A DNA stretch of 64,000 nt from Nitrobacter winogradskyi Nb-255 (GCF_000012725.1 NC_007406.1:2632001-2696000), one strand, 5' to 3'; positions 36,718 through 46,162 are shown, counted from the first letter of the stretch. The notes: generated from the letters alone by a model not told the origin. Numbers and translations are program-made.

Positions 36718-37908
36718 ATGACCTCATCGGAAAACGCTTCAGCCTGGCCGGACCTCAAGCCGACGGCGCTTCTCGTGCTGGCCGACGGCACCGTCATCGA
36801 GGGCTTCGGCCTCGGAGCCGAGGGTCAGGCGGTCGGGGAAGTCTGCTTCAACACCGCGATGACCGGCTACCAGGAAATCCTCACCGATCCCTCCTATGCC
36901 GGGCAGCTCATCACCTTCACTTTCCCGCATATCGGCAACGTCGGCACCAACGACGAGGACATCGAAACGGTGAACATGGCGGCGACGCCGGGCGCGCGCG
37001 GCGTCATCCTGCGCAGCGCTATCACCTCGCCCTCGAACTACCGCGCGGCCAGGCACCTCGATGCGTGGCTGAGGGCGCGCGGCATCATCGGCATCTCGGG
37101 CATCGACACCCGCGCGCTGACCGCGCTGATCCGCACCAAAGGCATGCCCAACGCGGTGATCGCCCACGCGAAGGACGGGCATTTCGACCTTTATGGATTG
37201 AAAAAGGAGGCGCGCGAGTGGCCCGGCCTCGAGGGCATGGATCTCGTGCCGATGGTGACATCGAGCCAGCGCTACACCTGGGACGAGACGCCGTGGGAGT
37301 GGGACAAAGGCTTCGGCCGGCAGGACAGGCCCGAGTTCAACGTCGTCGCCGTCGACTACGGCATCAAGCGCAACATCCTGCGCCTGCTCGCCGGCGAAGG
37401 CTGCAAGATCACCGTGGTGCCGGCGGCCACGTCGGCGGAAGACATCCTGGCGATGAAGCCGGACGGCATATTCCTGTCGAACGGCCCCGGCGACCCGGCG
37501 GAGACCGGCAAGTACGCCGTGCCGATGATCCGCAAGGTGATCGAGTCGGGCACGCCGACCTTCGGCATCTGCCTGGGTCACCAGATGCTCGGCCTCGCCG
37601 TGGGCGCGAAAACCAAAAAAATGCATCAAGGTCACCACGGCGCCAATCATCCGGTCAGGAATGAGACCACCGGCAAGGTGGAGATCACCTCCATGAATCA
37701 CGGTTTCGCGGTGGACGAGACCACGCTGCCGAAGGGCGCGAAACAAACCCACGTATCGCTGTTCGACGGCTCCAATTGCGGCATTGAACTCGAAGGCAGG
37801 CCGGTGTTCTCCGTCCAATATCATCCGGAGGCCTCGCCGGGACCGCGCGACTCGCATTATCTGTTCAGGCGCTTCGCGGACCTGATGCGCGAGAACAAGC
37901 GGGCCTGA
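36718..37908 (+). CDS. carA: Carbamoyl-phosphate synthase, small (glutaminase) chain
   Basis: 396 residues. It releases ammonia from glutamine and channels it to CarB for carbamoyl phosphate, used in arginine and pyrimidine synthesis. The N-terminal small-subunit domain (about 15-150, CFNTAMTGYQEILTDPSY) is followed by a class I glutaminase with nucleophile Cys285 (FGICLGHQ), His369 and Glu371 (YHPEASPG). Length is normal. carB is 2.6 kb downstream with dps on the other strand between, so the two are not one operon. Confidence 0.97.
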   Translation: MTSSENASAWPDLKPTALLVLADGTVIEGFGLGAEGQAVGEVCFNTAMTGYQEILTDPSYAGQLITFTFPHIGNVGTNDEDIETVNMAATPGARGVILRSAITSPSNYRAARHLDAWLRARGIIGISGIDTRALTALIRTKGMPNAVIAHAKDGHFDLYGLKKEAREWPGLEGMDLVPMVTSSQRYTWDETPWEWDKGFGRQDRPEFNVVAVDYGIKRNILRLLAGEGCKITVVPAATSAEDILAMKPDGIFLSNGPGDPAETGKYAVPMIRKVIESGTPTFGICLGHQMLGLAVGAKTKKMHQGHHGANHPVRNETTGKVEITSMNHGFAVDETTLPKGAKQTHVSLFDGSNCGIELEGRPVFSVQYHPEASPGPRDSHYLFRRFADLMRENKRA

Positions 37909-37992
37909 GAGCGGCCCAGAGCAGGTTTGCTTAGACGGAATCAGCACCCGCCATGCCCGGCTTTATGCTGGCCATGACTGATCCCAGAAGCG

Positions 37993-38529
37993 TCACGCCT
38001 CGTTGTCGCCTTCCTGCCGACTGGCCTCGAACAGGAACCAGACGCGCCGCTCGGTCGCGTCGATGAAATTCTCGATCAGGCTTGCGGTCGCAACGTCCTC
38101 GTACTTGTCGCAGATATCATGGGCCTTGCGCATGGCCGCGGCGACTTTCTTGTTGTCGTTCATCAGTTCGCGCAGCATTTCCCGCGGCGGCACAAAACTC
38201 TCGTCGTTGTCTTCCAGGGTCTGAAGCTTGGCGATCTGGCCGATCGAGCGCAACGTGGTGCCGCCGATCTTGCGAACCCGCTCCGCGATCTCATCGGTCG
38301 TGCCGAATATCTGTTCCGATTGCTCGTCGAGCAGCAGATGGTAGTCGCGGAAATGGCGGCCGCTGACATGCCAATGGAAGTTCTTGGTCTTCAGGTAAAG
38401 CGCGAAGGTGTCGGCGAGGATCGTGTTCATGGCCGTCGAAATCTTGCTGACGCCTTCCTCGGAAAGATCGGTCGGCGTGTCGAGCTCCGGGTTCACTTTC
38501 CGCAAGGCGGAACTTTTGGCTTGGGTCAC
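37993..38529 (-). CDS. dps: Dps-family ferritin-like protein
   Basis: 178 residues. Starts with GTG 38529, because GGAG lies eight bases in front; a GTG three codons earlier would sit on the ribosome site. The ferritin-like four-helix bundle has NFHWHVSGRHFRDYHLLLDEQ (about 46-66), the usual ferroxidase His/Asp/Glu residues at the dimer interface. The N-terminal tail carries lysines. Dps stores iron with H2O2 and protects DNA as a dodecamer. An exact EcfG-type promoter lies 125 bases upstream. Confidence 0.93.
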   Translation of the reverse strand: MTQAKSSALRKVNPELDTPTDLSEEGVSKISTAMNTILADTFALYLKTKNFHWHVSGRHFRDYHLLLDEQSEQIFGTTDEIAERVRKIGGTTLRSIGQIAKLQTLEDNDESFVPPREMLRELMNDNKKVAAAMRKAHDICDKYEDVATASLIENFIDATERRVWFLFEASRQEGDNEA

Positions 38530-38653
38530 GATGCACACTCCTGCTATGAAAAACCGCTACAAGCTGACGTCACAAGCTGACGATGGGACAATTCCGCTGC
38601 GCGGCCGAAAGCCCGTTTCGACCTCGGAAAACGCGCTCCACGACAAGTTCGCT

Positions 38654-38678
38654 AACGCCTGATTCCGCGAGCGGTTCC
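38654..38678 (-). promoter_or_regulatory. EcfG-type promoter for dps
   Basis: Minus strand GGAAC (38674-38678), 16 bases, CGTT (38654-38657), 125 bases before the dps GTG. Matches the EcfG consensus exactly. Confidence 0.7.
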
Positions 38679-38711
38679 GGGCGTGGAACACAAAGGTTGC
38701 CTGGGCCGTCC

Positions 38712-39437
38712 ATGGATGACTGGATCGCTTTTTACGACTCCGCCCACACCATCTACGTCAGCAAGCTGCATCGCGACGCTCATTTCCGGACCATCGCCCG
38801 GAACATCGTCAGCTATATTCCTTCGCGGGATTCCGTCGTCCTCGACTATGCTTGCGGCGAGGCGCTTTCCGCGGAAACGGTGGCCGATGCGTGCGGCCGG
38901 CTGATTCTCACGGAGCCCGCGCCCGGCGTTCGCGGCCGGCTGGTGACGAGGTTCACGCCCAACACAAAAATCGATGTGCGCTCGCTGGATGAACTCAGAC
39001 ACATGGATGAGGAATCCATTGATCTGGCGGTGATGAACTCGGTCGCGCAATATATGACGCCGGACGAACTCGATGCCGGCTTCGCCGTCGTCCGCCGCTT
39101 GCTCAAGCCGACCGGCCTGCTGGTGCTGGGCGATATCCCGCAGCCGCACATCGGGTTGGCCGGCGACGTGATCGCACTGCTTGGCTTCGCGGCAAAGCAT
39201 GGCTTCGTGAAGGACGCCCTGCGCGGGCTGGTCCGCACGGCGATGTCCGATTACCCGCAGCTCCGCCTAAGGATCGGGCTGCAACGCTACAGCGAGGCCG
39301 AGATGCTGGCCAAGCTCGCCGCCGCAGGAATGACGGCGATCCGGGCGCCGGTCAATATCGGCCACAACGCTTCGCGAATGACGTTCCTCGCCGGGAGGCC
39401 CGTCAAGGCCGACCGCGGCGCGACCGCCGCGCGATAG
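38712..39437 (+). CDS. Class I SAM-dependent methyltransferase
   Basis: 241 residues from ATG 38712. Motif I is the VVLDYACGEALSAE strand-loop near 45-58 (Asp-Tyr-Ala-Cys-Gly in place of the usual DxGxG). The IDLAVMNSVAQYMTPDEL and TGLLVLGDIPQP segments fit motifs of Methyltransf_11/25 families. The last third is helical. Substrate unknown. An open frame reaches 38583 but overlaps the dps promoter, so the later start is favoured. Confidence 0.75.
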   Translation: MDDWIAFYDSAHTIYVSKLHRDAHFRTIARNIVSYIPSRDSVVLDYACGEALSAETVADACGRLILTEPAPGVRGRLVTRFTPNTKIDVRSLDELRHMDEESIDLAVMNSVAQYMTPDELDAGFAVVRRLLKPTGLLVLGDIPQPHIGLAGDVIALLGFAAKHGFVKDALRGLVRTAMSDYPQLRLRIGLQRYSEAEMLAKLAAAGMTAIRAPVNIGHNASRMTFLAGRPVKADRGATAAR

Positions 39438-39445
39438 ACGTGCCC

Positions 39446-39550
39446 AGAGCATTTTCGCTTCTGATTGAATCAGAAGCGAAGCTCTGGATTGTAGTTCTGA
39501 CGCGTTTTTTTCACGCGAACCGGTGTCCACTTCGCTCGAAAACGCTATAG
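39446..39550. repeat. Dispersed palindromic repeat, family A
   Basis: Near-consensus inverted copy: AGCATTTTCGCTTCTGATTG, AATCAGAAGCGAAGCTCT, TTTTTTTCACGCGAACCGGT, CCACTTCGCTCGAAAACGC. Confidence 0.88.
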
Positions 39551-39614
39551 CCGGGATTAACGTTAAGCCACGGTAAGACTCGCCGCCAGACGATTATTGC
39601 AGAATATTACTGGC

Positions 39615-39689
39615 GGCCCGGTGGCGGAAGTTCGACGCGGGAGCTGTGCAAAGCTTTTTATCCTGGTTCAAGTCCAGGCTGGGCCTCCA
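39615..39689 (+). tRNA. tRNA-Cys-like gene with an eight-base anticodon loop
   Basis: 75 bases including CCA. Acceptor GGCCCGG/CTGGGCC (one G-U), D stem GCG/CGC, T arm CCTGG-TTCAAGT-CCAGG and discriminator U are tRNA-Cys-like, with anticodon GCA. The anticodon arm pairs best as GGAGC/GCTTT around TGTGCAAA, eight bases with a G inserted before U33. An alternative pairing gives a six-base loop. The D loop lacks the usual GG pair. It may be the genuine tRNA-Cys of this genome, an unusual decoder, or a recent pseudogene. Confidence 0.6.
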
Positions 39690-40039
39690 ACTTTTCTTCA
39701 CGGTTCATGAAAATCCGACGTGCCCCCCGGCCAGGGCATGTTTCTCCGCGACGGGAAAAAGCCCCGACCGCGCGCTTCAAGTTCTTACTTACCAGCGATG
39801 CCCGTGCCGATGATGCAGACGGTGGCGGGGACGCCATAACGGTGATGCCTGTAAAATCGCGGCGCACCAGGGCCGAGTTCTCGGCCCGGCGTAGCCGCCG
39901 CGGCTCCGCGTTTCCTAACGCGACGCGAGGGCGAGCGCGCCTTCCGGGAAATCCGCGCCAACGCCAAACCCGATCCAATCAGGCCAGATCCAATCAATGG
40001 GGAATGCGCGCTCCCGGCACGCGTTTGCGGCCGTGAGGA
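39690..40039. other. Stretch between the two tRNA-like genes
   Basis: 350 bases without a credible gene. It contains GC-rich hairpin-forming sequence (GGCCGAGTTCTCGGCC near 39871) and AACGCGACGCGAGG-type repeats. Not recognised. Confidence 0.4.
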
Positions 40040-40112
40040 ATGGAGCGGATTCGATGAATCGAACATCGGTCTGCGACCTGGAAGCCGCTGCTTTGCCACT
40101 AAGCTAAATCCG
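40040..40112 (-). tRNA. tRNA-Gly-like gene with a six-base anticodon loop
   Basis: 73 bases including CCA. Perfect acceptor GCGGATT/AATCCGC, D stem GCTT/AAGC with a GTGG loop, and T arm CGATG-TTCGATT-CATCG. Discriminator U and the GCG start match glycine identity. The anticodon stem GCGGC/GTCGC closes a loop of only TTCCAG, so base 32 is missing relative to tRNA-Gly(TCC). If the C-G closing pair opens the loop becomes eight. All stems are intact, so it may be expressed; decoding ability is uncertain. Confidence 0.65.
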
Positions 40113-40282
40113 CGCAGGGGCTCATTAGCATATCACCACCCCTCATGCGCCTGAAACCCGTGATTAACCTTACAATGCACGATCACTCCCTTTAGCGGTA
40201 CCCTGAGCTTTCCGGTTTCAACGGACCGCAATAGCCGGTTGATCGGCAGCCTGAAGGTCTTTTCCGCCTTCGAAATCTGGTC

Positions 40283-40378
40283 TATAGCGTTTTCGAGCGA
40301 AGTGGATGACCTGTTCGCGTGAAGAAAACGCGTCAAATCAAGCTCTGAGAGCCTCGCTTCTGATTCCATCAGAAACAA
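40283..40378. repeat. Dispersed palindromic repeat, family A
   Basis: TATAGCGTTTTCGAGCGAAG, GATGACCTGTTCGCGTGAAG, AAAACGCGTCAAATCAAGC, CTTCTGATTCCATCAG. It lies 120 bases before the carB leader terminator. Confidence 0.88.
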
Positions 40379-40426
40379 AAAGGCTGTAAAGACACCTCGC
40401 GCGCGAAGATCGCGCTCTTGTTCAAG

Positions 40427-40454
40427 GGACGCGCGGCTCGCGCGTCCTTTTTTT
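40427..40454 (+). terminator. Intrinsic terminator in the carB leader (attenuator candidate)
   Basis: GGACGCGCG and CGCGCGTCC form a nine-pair stem around GCT, followed by seven T (40448-40454). It ends 48 bases before the carB ATG. The GCGCGCG at about 40399 could pair with the 3' arm instead and act as an antiterminator. The minus strand has no U-run, so it acts on plus-strand transcripts only. Confidence 0.75.
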
Positions 40455-40501
40455 GTGCCCGATTTTCACCCTTTTGTGCCGATCTTCACCCCTGGAACTT
40501 G

Positions 40502-43500
40502 ATGCCTAAACGCACCGACATTTCGACCATTCTCATCATCGGCGCCGGTCCGATCGTCATCGGACAGGCCTGTGAGTTCGACTATTCCGGCACCCAGGCG
40601 GTAAAGGCGCTCAAGGAAGAGGGTTACAGGGTTGTCCTGGTCAACTCCAACCCCGCCACGATCATGACCGACCCCGACCTGGCGGACGCCACCTATATCG
40701 AGCCGATCACCCCGGAAATCGTCGGTAAGATCATCGAAAAGGAGCGTCACGTCGTTCCCGGCGGTTTCGCGCTGCTGCCGACCATGGGCGGCCAGACCGC
40801 GCTGAACTGCGCGCTATCGTTGCGCCGGCAGGGTACGCTGGAGGATTTCGACGTCGAAATGATCGGCGCGACGGCGGACGCCATCGACAAGGCGGAAGAC
40901 CGGCAACTGTTCCGCGAGGCCATGACCAGGATCGGCCTGGAGACGCCGAAATCGCGGCTTGCCAATGCGTCCGCGATGAAAAAGGCCGATCGCGACGCCT
41001 ACCTAGCCGAGAAGGAAAAACTCTCGGGCGACGCGCTGGCCGAACTCGAGCGGCAATGGACGCTTGGCGAGGGCGAGCGGCGCAAGCGCTACCAGCAGCA
41101 GGCGATGGCCGAAGCGCTGATGGCGCTGTCCGAGATCGGCCTGCCGGCGATCATTCGCCCCTCCTTCACCATGGGGGGCACGGGCGGCGGCATCGCCTAT
41201 ACGCGCGACGAATTCCTCGACATCATCGAACGCGGCCTGGATGCCTCGCCGACCAACGAAGTGCTGATCGAAGAAAGCGTGCTCGGCTGGAAAGAGTACG
41301 AGATGGAGGTTGTCCGCGACAAGAAGGACAACTGCATCATCATCTGCTCGATCGAGAATCTCGATCCGATGGGCGTGCACACCGGCGACTCCATCACGGT
41401 GGCGCCGGCGCTGACGCTGACCGACAAGGAATACCAGGTCATGCGCGACGCCTCGCTGGCGGTGTTGCGCGAGATCGGCGTCGAGACCGGCGGCTCCAAC
41501 GTGCAGTTCGGCGTCGATCCTGTCAGCGGACGCATGGTCATCATCGAGATGAACCCGCGGGTGTCGCGATCCTCGGCGCTGGCGTCAAAGGCGACCGGCT
41601 TCCCCATCGCCAAGGTCGCGGCGAAACTCGCGGTCGGCTACACGCTCGACGAGATCGCCAACGACATCACCGGCGGCGCGACGCCGGCATCGTTCGAACC
41701 CAGCATCGACTACGTCGTCACCAAGATTCCGCGTTTCGCGTTCGAGAAGTTTCCCGGCGCCTCGACCACGCTCACCACCTCGATGAAATCGGTCGGCGAA
41801 GTGATGGCGATCGGTCGCACGTTTCAGGAAAGCCTCCAGAAGGCGCTGCGCGGACTGGAGATCGGCCTCACCGGCCTCGATGAAATCGATATCGATGGCA
41901 TGGGCAGGGGCGACGACAAGAACGCCATCCGCGCCGCGCTGGGCACGCCGACCCCTAGCCGCCTGCTGCAACTCGCGCAGGCGATGCGGCTCGGCTGGAC
42001 CGACGAGGAAATCTTCAGCTCCTGCAAGATCGACCCCTGGTTCCTCGCCGAACTGCGCGGCATCGTCGAGATGGAGAACAAGGTCCGCTCCCACGGCCTG
42101 CCGGGTAACGCCTTCGGGATGCGTACGCTCAAGGCGATGGGTTTCTCGGACGCGCGGCTCGCGGTGCTCTCCGGCAGGACCGAGGCGGAAGTCAAAGCGC
42201 TTCGCCGCACCCTCGGCGTGCGCCCGGTCTACAAGCGCATCGACACCTGCGCGGCGGAATTCGCCTCGCCGACCGCTTACATGTACTCAACCTATGAAGC
42301 GCCGTTCGCGGGCGAGGCTGCCGACGAAAGCGCACCGTCGGACAAGACGAAGGTCGTTATCCTCGGCGGCGGCCCCAATCGCATCGGCCAGGGAATCGAG
42401 TTCGACTATTGCTGCTGCCATGCCTGCTTCGCACTGTCGGACGCTGGCTTCGAGACCATCATGGTCAACTGCAACCCCGAAACGGTCTCGACCGACTACG
42501 ATACCGCCGACCGGCTCTACTTCGAACCGCTGACGGCCGAGGACGTGCTGGAGATCATCGACACCGAGCGGCAGAACGGCACGTTGCACGGCGTGATCGT
42601 GCAGTTCGGCGGCCAGACGCCGTTGAAACTTGCCCACGCCCTGGAAGCGGCCGATGTGCCGATCCTCGGCACTTCGCCCGAGGCCATCGACCTCGCGGAA
42701 GACCGCGACCGGTTCAAGCGCATTCTAGACCGGCTCAAACTGAAGCAGCCGAAGAACGGCATCGCCTATTCGGTGGAGCAGGCGCGACTGGTGGCCGCCG
42801 ATCTCGGCCTGCCGCTGGTGGTGCGCCCTTCCTATGTGCTGGGCGGCCGCGCCATGCAGATCATCCGCGAGGAAAGCCAGCTCGGTGACTATCTGCTCGA
42901 AACCCTGCCCGAACTGGTGCCGGCCGACGTCAAGGCCCGCTATCCGAACGACAAGACCGGCCAGATCAACACCGTGCTCGGCACCAACCCGCTGCTGTTC
43001 GATCGCTATCTCTCCGACGCCACGGAGATCGACGTCGATTGCCTCGGCGACGGCAAGGACACTTACGTCGTCGGCATCATGGAGCATATCGAGGAGGCCG
43101 GCATCCACTCCGGCGACTCCGCCTGCTCGCTGCCGCCGCGTTCGCTCGACGCGGCCACGATCGCCGAACTGGAGCGGCAGACCCGCGAACTCGCGCTCGG
43201 TCTTGATGTCGTTGGCTTGATGAACGTGCAATACGCCATCAAGGACGGCGAGATCTACGTGCTGGAAGTCAATCCCCGCGCCTCGCGCACGGTGCCGTTC
43301 GTCGCCAAGGTGATCGGCCTTCCCGTCGCCAAGATCGCGGCGCGGATCATGGCCGGCGAGAAGCTCGCGGGCTTCGAGCTCAAGCCGCAACGGCTCGATC
43401 ATGTCGGCGTCAAGGAATCCGTCTTCCCCTTCGCGCGCTTTCCGGGCGTCGACACCGTGCTCGGCCCGGAAATGAAATCGACCGGCGAGGTGATGGGCAT

Positions 43501-43966
43501 CGACCGCTCCTTCGAGATCGCCTTCGCCAAGAGCCAGCTTGGCGGCGGCACGCATCTCCCGCGCAAGGGCACGGTGTTCGTCTCGGTCCGAGAGACCGAC
43601 AAGATGCGCATCCTCGCGACGGTGAAGCTGCTGGCGTCTGTCGGCTTCAGGGTGATTGCGACGTCGGGAACACAACGCTACCTGACCGACAGCGGCGTTT
43701 CGGCCGAAAAGATCAACAAGGTTCTGGAGGGCCGCCCGCACATCGTGGACGCCATCACCAACGGCGAGGTGCAACTGGTGTTCAACACCACCGACGGGCC
43801 CCAGGCGCTGGCTGACAGCCGCTCGCTGCGGCGCGCCGCCCTCTTGCATAAAGTGCCGTACTACACCACTCTTTCGGGAGCCGTCGCCGCCGCGCAGGGT
43901 ATCCGCGCCTATCTGGGCGGAGATCTTGAGGTGCGCACCTTGCAGAGTTATTTTTCCGAGACATAG
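40502..43966 (+). CDS. carB: Carbamoyl-phosphate synthase, large chain
   Basis: 1154 residues starting [20 protein letters not shown]; an in-frame start at 40418 would read through the terminator and is rejected. Two homologous ATP-grasp halves (first about 1-400, second about 560-940) have [17 protein letters not shown] and [18 protein letters not shown] near their starts. An oligomerisation domain lies between them and an MGS-like allosteric domain at the end (about 1000-1140, [22 protein letters not shown]). It is longer than the E. coli chain (1073), with an extra Lys/Glu-rich segment near 165-200 seen in alphaproteobacteria. It partners CarA. Confidence 0.97.
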   Translation: MPKRTDISTILIIGAGPIVIGQACEFDYSGTQAVKALKEEGYRVVLVNSNPATIMTDPDLADATYIEPITPEIVGKIIEKERHVVPGGFALLPTMGGQTALNCALSLRRQGTLEDFDVEMIGATADAIDKAEDRQLFREAMTRIGLETPKSRLANASAMKKADRDAYLAEKEKLSGDALAELERQWTLGEGERRKRYQQQAMAEALMALSEIGLPAIIRPSFTMGGTGGGIAYTRDEFLDIIERGLDASPTNEVLIEESVLGWKEYEMEVVRDKKDNCIIICSIENLDPMGVHTGDSITVAPALTLTDKEYQVMRDASLAVLREIGVETGGSNVQFGVDPVSGRMVIIEMNPRVSRSSALASKATGFPIAKVAAKLAVGYTLDEIANDITGGATPASFEPSIDYVVTKIPRFAFEKFPGASTTLTTSMKSVGEVMAIGRTFQESLQKALRGLEIGLTGLDEIDIDGMGRGDDKNAIRAALGTPTPSRLLQLAQAMRLGWTDEEIFSSCKIDPWFLAELRGIVEMENKVRSHGLPGNAFGMRTLKAMGFSDARLAVLSGRTEAEVKALRRTLGVRPVYKRIDTCAAEFASPTAYMYSTYEAPFAGEAADESAPSDKTKVVILGGGPNRIGQGIEFDYCCCHACFALSDAGFETIMVNCNPETVSTDYDTADRLYFEPLTAEDVLEIIDTERQNGTLHGVIVQFGGQTPLKLAHALEAADVPILGTSPEAIDLAEDRDRFKRILDRLKLKQPKNGIAYSVEQARLVAADLGLPLVVRPSYVLGGRAMQIIREESQLGDYLLETLPELVPADVKARYPNDKTGQINTVLGTNPLLFDRYLSDATEIDVDCLGDGKDTYVVGIMEHIEEAGIHSGDSACSLPPRSLDAATIAELERQTRELALGLDVVGLMNVQYAIKDGEIYVLEVNPRASRTVPFVAKVIGLPVAKIAARIMAGEKLAGFELKPQRLDHVGVKESVFPFARFPGVDTVLGPEMKSTGEVMGIDRSFEIAFAKSQLGGGTHLPRKGTVFVSVRETDKMRILATVKLLASVGFRVIATSGTQRYLTDSGVSAEKINKVLEGRPHIVDAITNGEVQLVFNTTDGPQALADSRSLRRAALLHKVPYYTTLSGAVAAAQGIRAYLGGDLEVRTLQSYFSET

Positions 43967-44419
43967 TGTAAGGCTTCAATCGGGCCTGATCGGCCCATAA
44001 TCGGTCTGTGGGAACCCTGACGAAGCGGAACCTGCCGGCTGCGGAGATTTTTTTGCCCGGCCGAGGCCGGTCGGTTACTGTAGCGGTCGAGACGGACGCT
44101 CATTGCGCATAGCGTTTTCGAGCGAAGTGGAAACCGGTTCGCGTGAAGAAAACGCGCCAAACAATCCAGAGCTTTCGCTTCTGATTAAATCAGCAGCGAA
44201 GCCCTCTGGGACGAGCCTGAAGCGATCTTCTGAGATCGCACTGGAATCTATAGAGTTTCGAACGCCCTTGATTCCGGATTCACACCAAAGAAGCCGCAAA
44301 GATAGGCGAGCGTCGGAATCGAATGTGAGGCGAATGCGGATTTCGCGGGCCGGACTCCGGACGGAAAGCCGCTTCGCGCAACGCGGCAGCGCTGCCGATG
44401 AAGCGAAGGACGAAGTGAG
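43967..44419 (+). other. Intergenic region before greA
   Basis: 453 bases. It holds a family A repeat (44109-44213). The rest shows no gene. Confidence 0.5.
44109..44213. repeat. Dispersed palindromic repeat, family A
   Basis: ATAGCGTTTTCGAGCGAAGT, CCGGTTCGCGTGAAGAAAAC, CTTTCGCTTCTGATTAAATC, AGCAGCGAAGC. Confidence 0.88.
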
Positions 44420-44896
44420 ATGGTCGAGAAGGTTCCGATGACCCGAGGCGGGCACGCCGCCCTCGCAGACGAACTGAAGAAGCGCCAGTCGGTGGACCGG
44501 CCGCGCATCATCGAGCAAATCGCCGAGGCGCGAGCGCATGGCGACCTTTCGGAGAATGCGGAATATCACGCCGCGAAAGAAGAGCAGTCGCACAATGAGG
44601 GCCGCATCGCCGAGCTCGAGGACAAGCTGGCGCGCGCCGACATCATCGACGTCAGCAAGCTTTCCGGCGACACCATCAAGTTCGGCGCCACCGTCACGCT
44701 GATCGACGAGGACACCGACAAGAAGGCGGTGTGGCAGATCGTCGGCGAGGCCGAAGCCGACGCCAAGCAGGGCCGCATTTCAATCACCTCGCCGCTGGCG
44801 CGCGCCCTGATCGGCAAGAAGAAAGGCTCCTCCGTCGAAGTGGTCGCGCCCGGCGGCGCCAAGGCCTATGAGATCGCGAAGGTCGAATGGCGATAG
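44420..44896 (+). CDS. greA: Transcription elongation factor GreA
   Basis: 158 residues. An N-terminal antiparallel coiled coil (about 8-75, [21 protein letters not shown] cut short) carries the acidic tip residues Asp/Glu that stimulate transcript cleavage by stalled RNA polymerase. The C-terminal FKBP-like domain contains [20 protein letters not shown]. Length standard. Alone on its strand, ATG at 44420. Confidence 0.96.
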   Translation: MVEKVPMTRGGHAALADELKKRQSVDRPRIIEQIAEARAHGDLSENAEYHAAKEEQSHNEGRIAELEDKLARADIIDVSKLSGDTIKFGATVTLIDEDTDKKAVWQIVGEAEADAKQGRISITSPLARALIGKKKGSSVEVVAPGGAKAYEIAKVEWR

Positions 44897-44963
44897 CGCA
44901 GGATTGATTATGGTCTCCGCGCTGTTGTCGCGAATCCTAGCGGATTCCTAATGTTCCGAGTCC

Positions 44964-44988
44964 GGAACAATTCGACGGCGTAGGTGTT
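44964..44988 (+). promoter_or_regulatory. EcfG-like promoter upstream of doxX
   Basis: GGAAC, 16 bases, TGTT (one mismatch to CGTT), 74 bases before the DoxX start. Confidence 0.4.
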
Positions 44989-45062
44989 AGATATCGCCGG
45001 CCCTCGCCAGCGCGTGGCCGGCGCCGTTTTTCTGCGATGCCGCCAATCGGGGGAGCCACGTC

Positions 45063-45461
45063 ATGGATCAAGTTTTCACCAAATGGCAGCCGATCGTCCT
45101 CAGTCTGCTTCGGTTCATGAGCGGACTTCTGCTCATGCAGCACGGCACCGCCAAGCTCCTGGGATTTCCGTCGCTGCCGATGTTCGCGGATCTTCAGGTG
45201 GCGTCGCTGGTCGGGGTTGCCGGAATCATCGAACTGGTCGGCGGCGGGCTGCTGGTCGTCGGATTGTTCACGCGGGCCGCGGCGTTCATTACATCAGGCA
45301 TGACGGCGGTCGCCTATTTCCTGGTCCATGCCCCCAAGACCTTCATGCCCATCGCCAATGGCGGTGAACTGGCGGCGCTGTATTGTTTTGTTTTCTTCTA
45401 CCTGGTGTTCGCCGGCGGTGGCCCGATCAGCCTCGATAAGGTGCTTTTCAACAGGAGTTGA
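45063..45461 (+). CDS. DoxX family membrane protein
   Basis: 132 residues with four membrane helices and the DoxX pattern: LRFMSGLLLMQHGTAKL near the start, IIELVGGGLLVVGLFTR near 60-75, YFLVHAPKTFMPIANGGE near 88-105. DoxX-like proteins are small inner-membrane proteins, some linked to quinone or thiosulfate oxidation and redox stress. No partner gene is visible here. Confidence 0.85.
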   Translation: MDQVFTKWQPIVLSLLRFMSGLLLMQHGTAKLLGFPSLPMFADLQVASLVGVAGIIELVGGGLLVVGLFTRAAAFITSGMTAVAYFLVHAPKTFMPIANGGELAALYCFVFFYLVFAGGGPISLDKVLFNRS

Positions 45462-45478
45462 AACCGATCCGGCCTTGT

Positions 45479-45958
45479 TCAGCCCGGCATCTTCAGCTCC
45501 AAGGGCACCGCAGGGGCGTATTTGGAACTGTGAAGCACCAGCGAGGTCCGCACGTTCCGTACATGCGGCGCCGCGGTGAGATGCGCGACGAAATCCTGAA
45601 ATGTGGCCATGTCGGGCGCCACGCATTTCAGGATGAAGTCCACCTCGCCCGACAGCATCCAGCACTCACGCACGAGCGGCTCACCGCGCACGAACTCCTC
45701 GAACGCGCGCAAGTCGGCATCCGCCTGACTGGACAGATGCACCGATGCAAAAACCGTAACCTCGAAACCGAGCCGCTGCGGATCGAGCAGCCCGCGGTAT
45801 CCCTGAATATAGCCCTCTTCCTCCAGCGTCCGGACCCGGCGCAGGCACGGCGGCGGCGAAATGCCGACCCGTTTCGCCAGTTCGACGTTGGTGATCCGGC
45901 CATCGGCCTGAATCTCGCTGAGGATTTTAAGGTCGATCTGGTCCAGACTCTTCGTCAC
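45479..45958 (-). CDS. Lrp/AsnC family transcriptional regulator
   Basis: 159 residues from GTG 45958 (VTKSLDQIDLKILSEIQADG, read as Met). ATG 45991 is an alternative 11 codons earlier. An N-terminal helix-turn-helix (about 20-50, VELAKRVGISPPPCLRRVR) is followed by a RAM ligand-binding domain (about 70-145). Such proteins are feast/famine regulators responding to amino acids. Target and ligand unknown. Convergent with doxX. Confidence 0.88.
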   Translation of the reverse strand: MTKSLDQIDLKILSEIQADGRITNVELAKRVGISPPPCLRRVRTLEEEGYIQGYRGLLDPQRLGFEVTVFASVHLSSQADADLRAFEEFVRGEPLVRECWMLSGEVDFILKCVAPDMATFQDFVAHLTAAPHVRNVRTSLVLHSSKYAPAVPLELKMPG

Positions 45959-46065
45959 GCCATCCAAATCCCGGCAGCCGGCCCATTGCATCCCCGGCAA
46001 GCCCCTCATTAACGCAGGTCGGGTGGCCTACGCAATTTTATTACGCCAATCCGCGCTTTCGCCTT

Positions 46066-46162
46066 TATAGCGTTTTCGAGCGAAGTGGATACCGCGGTTC
46101 GCGTGAAGAAAACGCGGCAGGTTCTTTTCCGAAAACCGGTCTCCACTTTCGGGATCATGCTG
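46066..46162. repeat. Chimeric dispersed repeat (families A and B joined)
   Basis: Starts as family A (TTATAGCGTTTTCGAGCGAA, GGTTCGCGTGAAGAAAACGC) and switches to the family B block TTTTCCGAAAACCGGTCTCC, ACTTTCGGGATCATGCT. Confidence 0.8.

Noticed and set aside
36739-37947. 402-residue open frame opposite carA
   Set aside because: Antisense shadow of carA, without a plausible start or motifs.
40418-40501. Upstream extension of CarB by 28 residues
   Set aside because: It would read through the leader terminator hairpin; the family starts at MPKRTD.
42725-43849. 374-residue open frame opposite carB
   Set aside because: Antisense shadow; carB is certain on the other strand.
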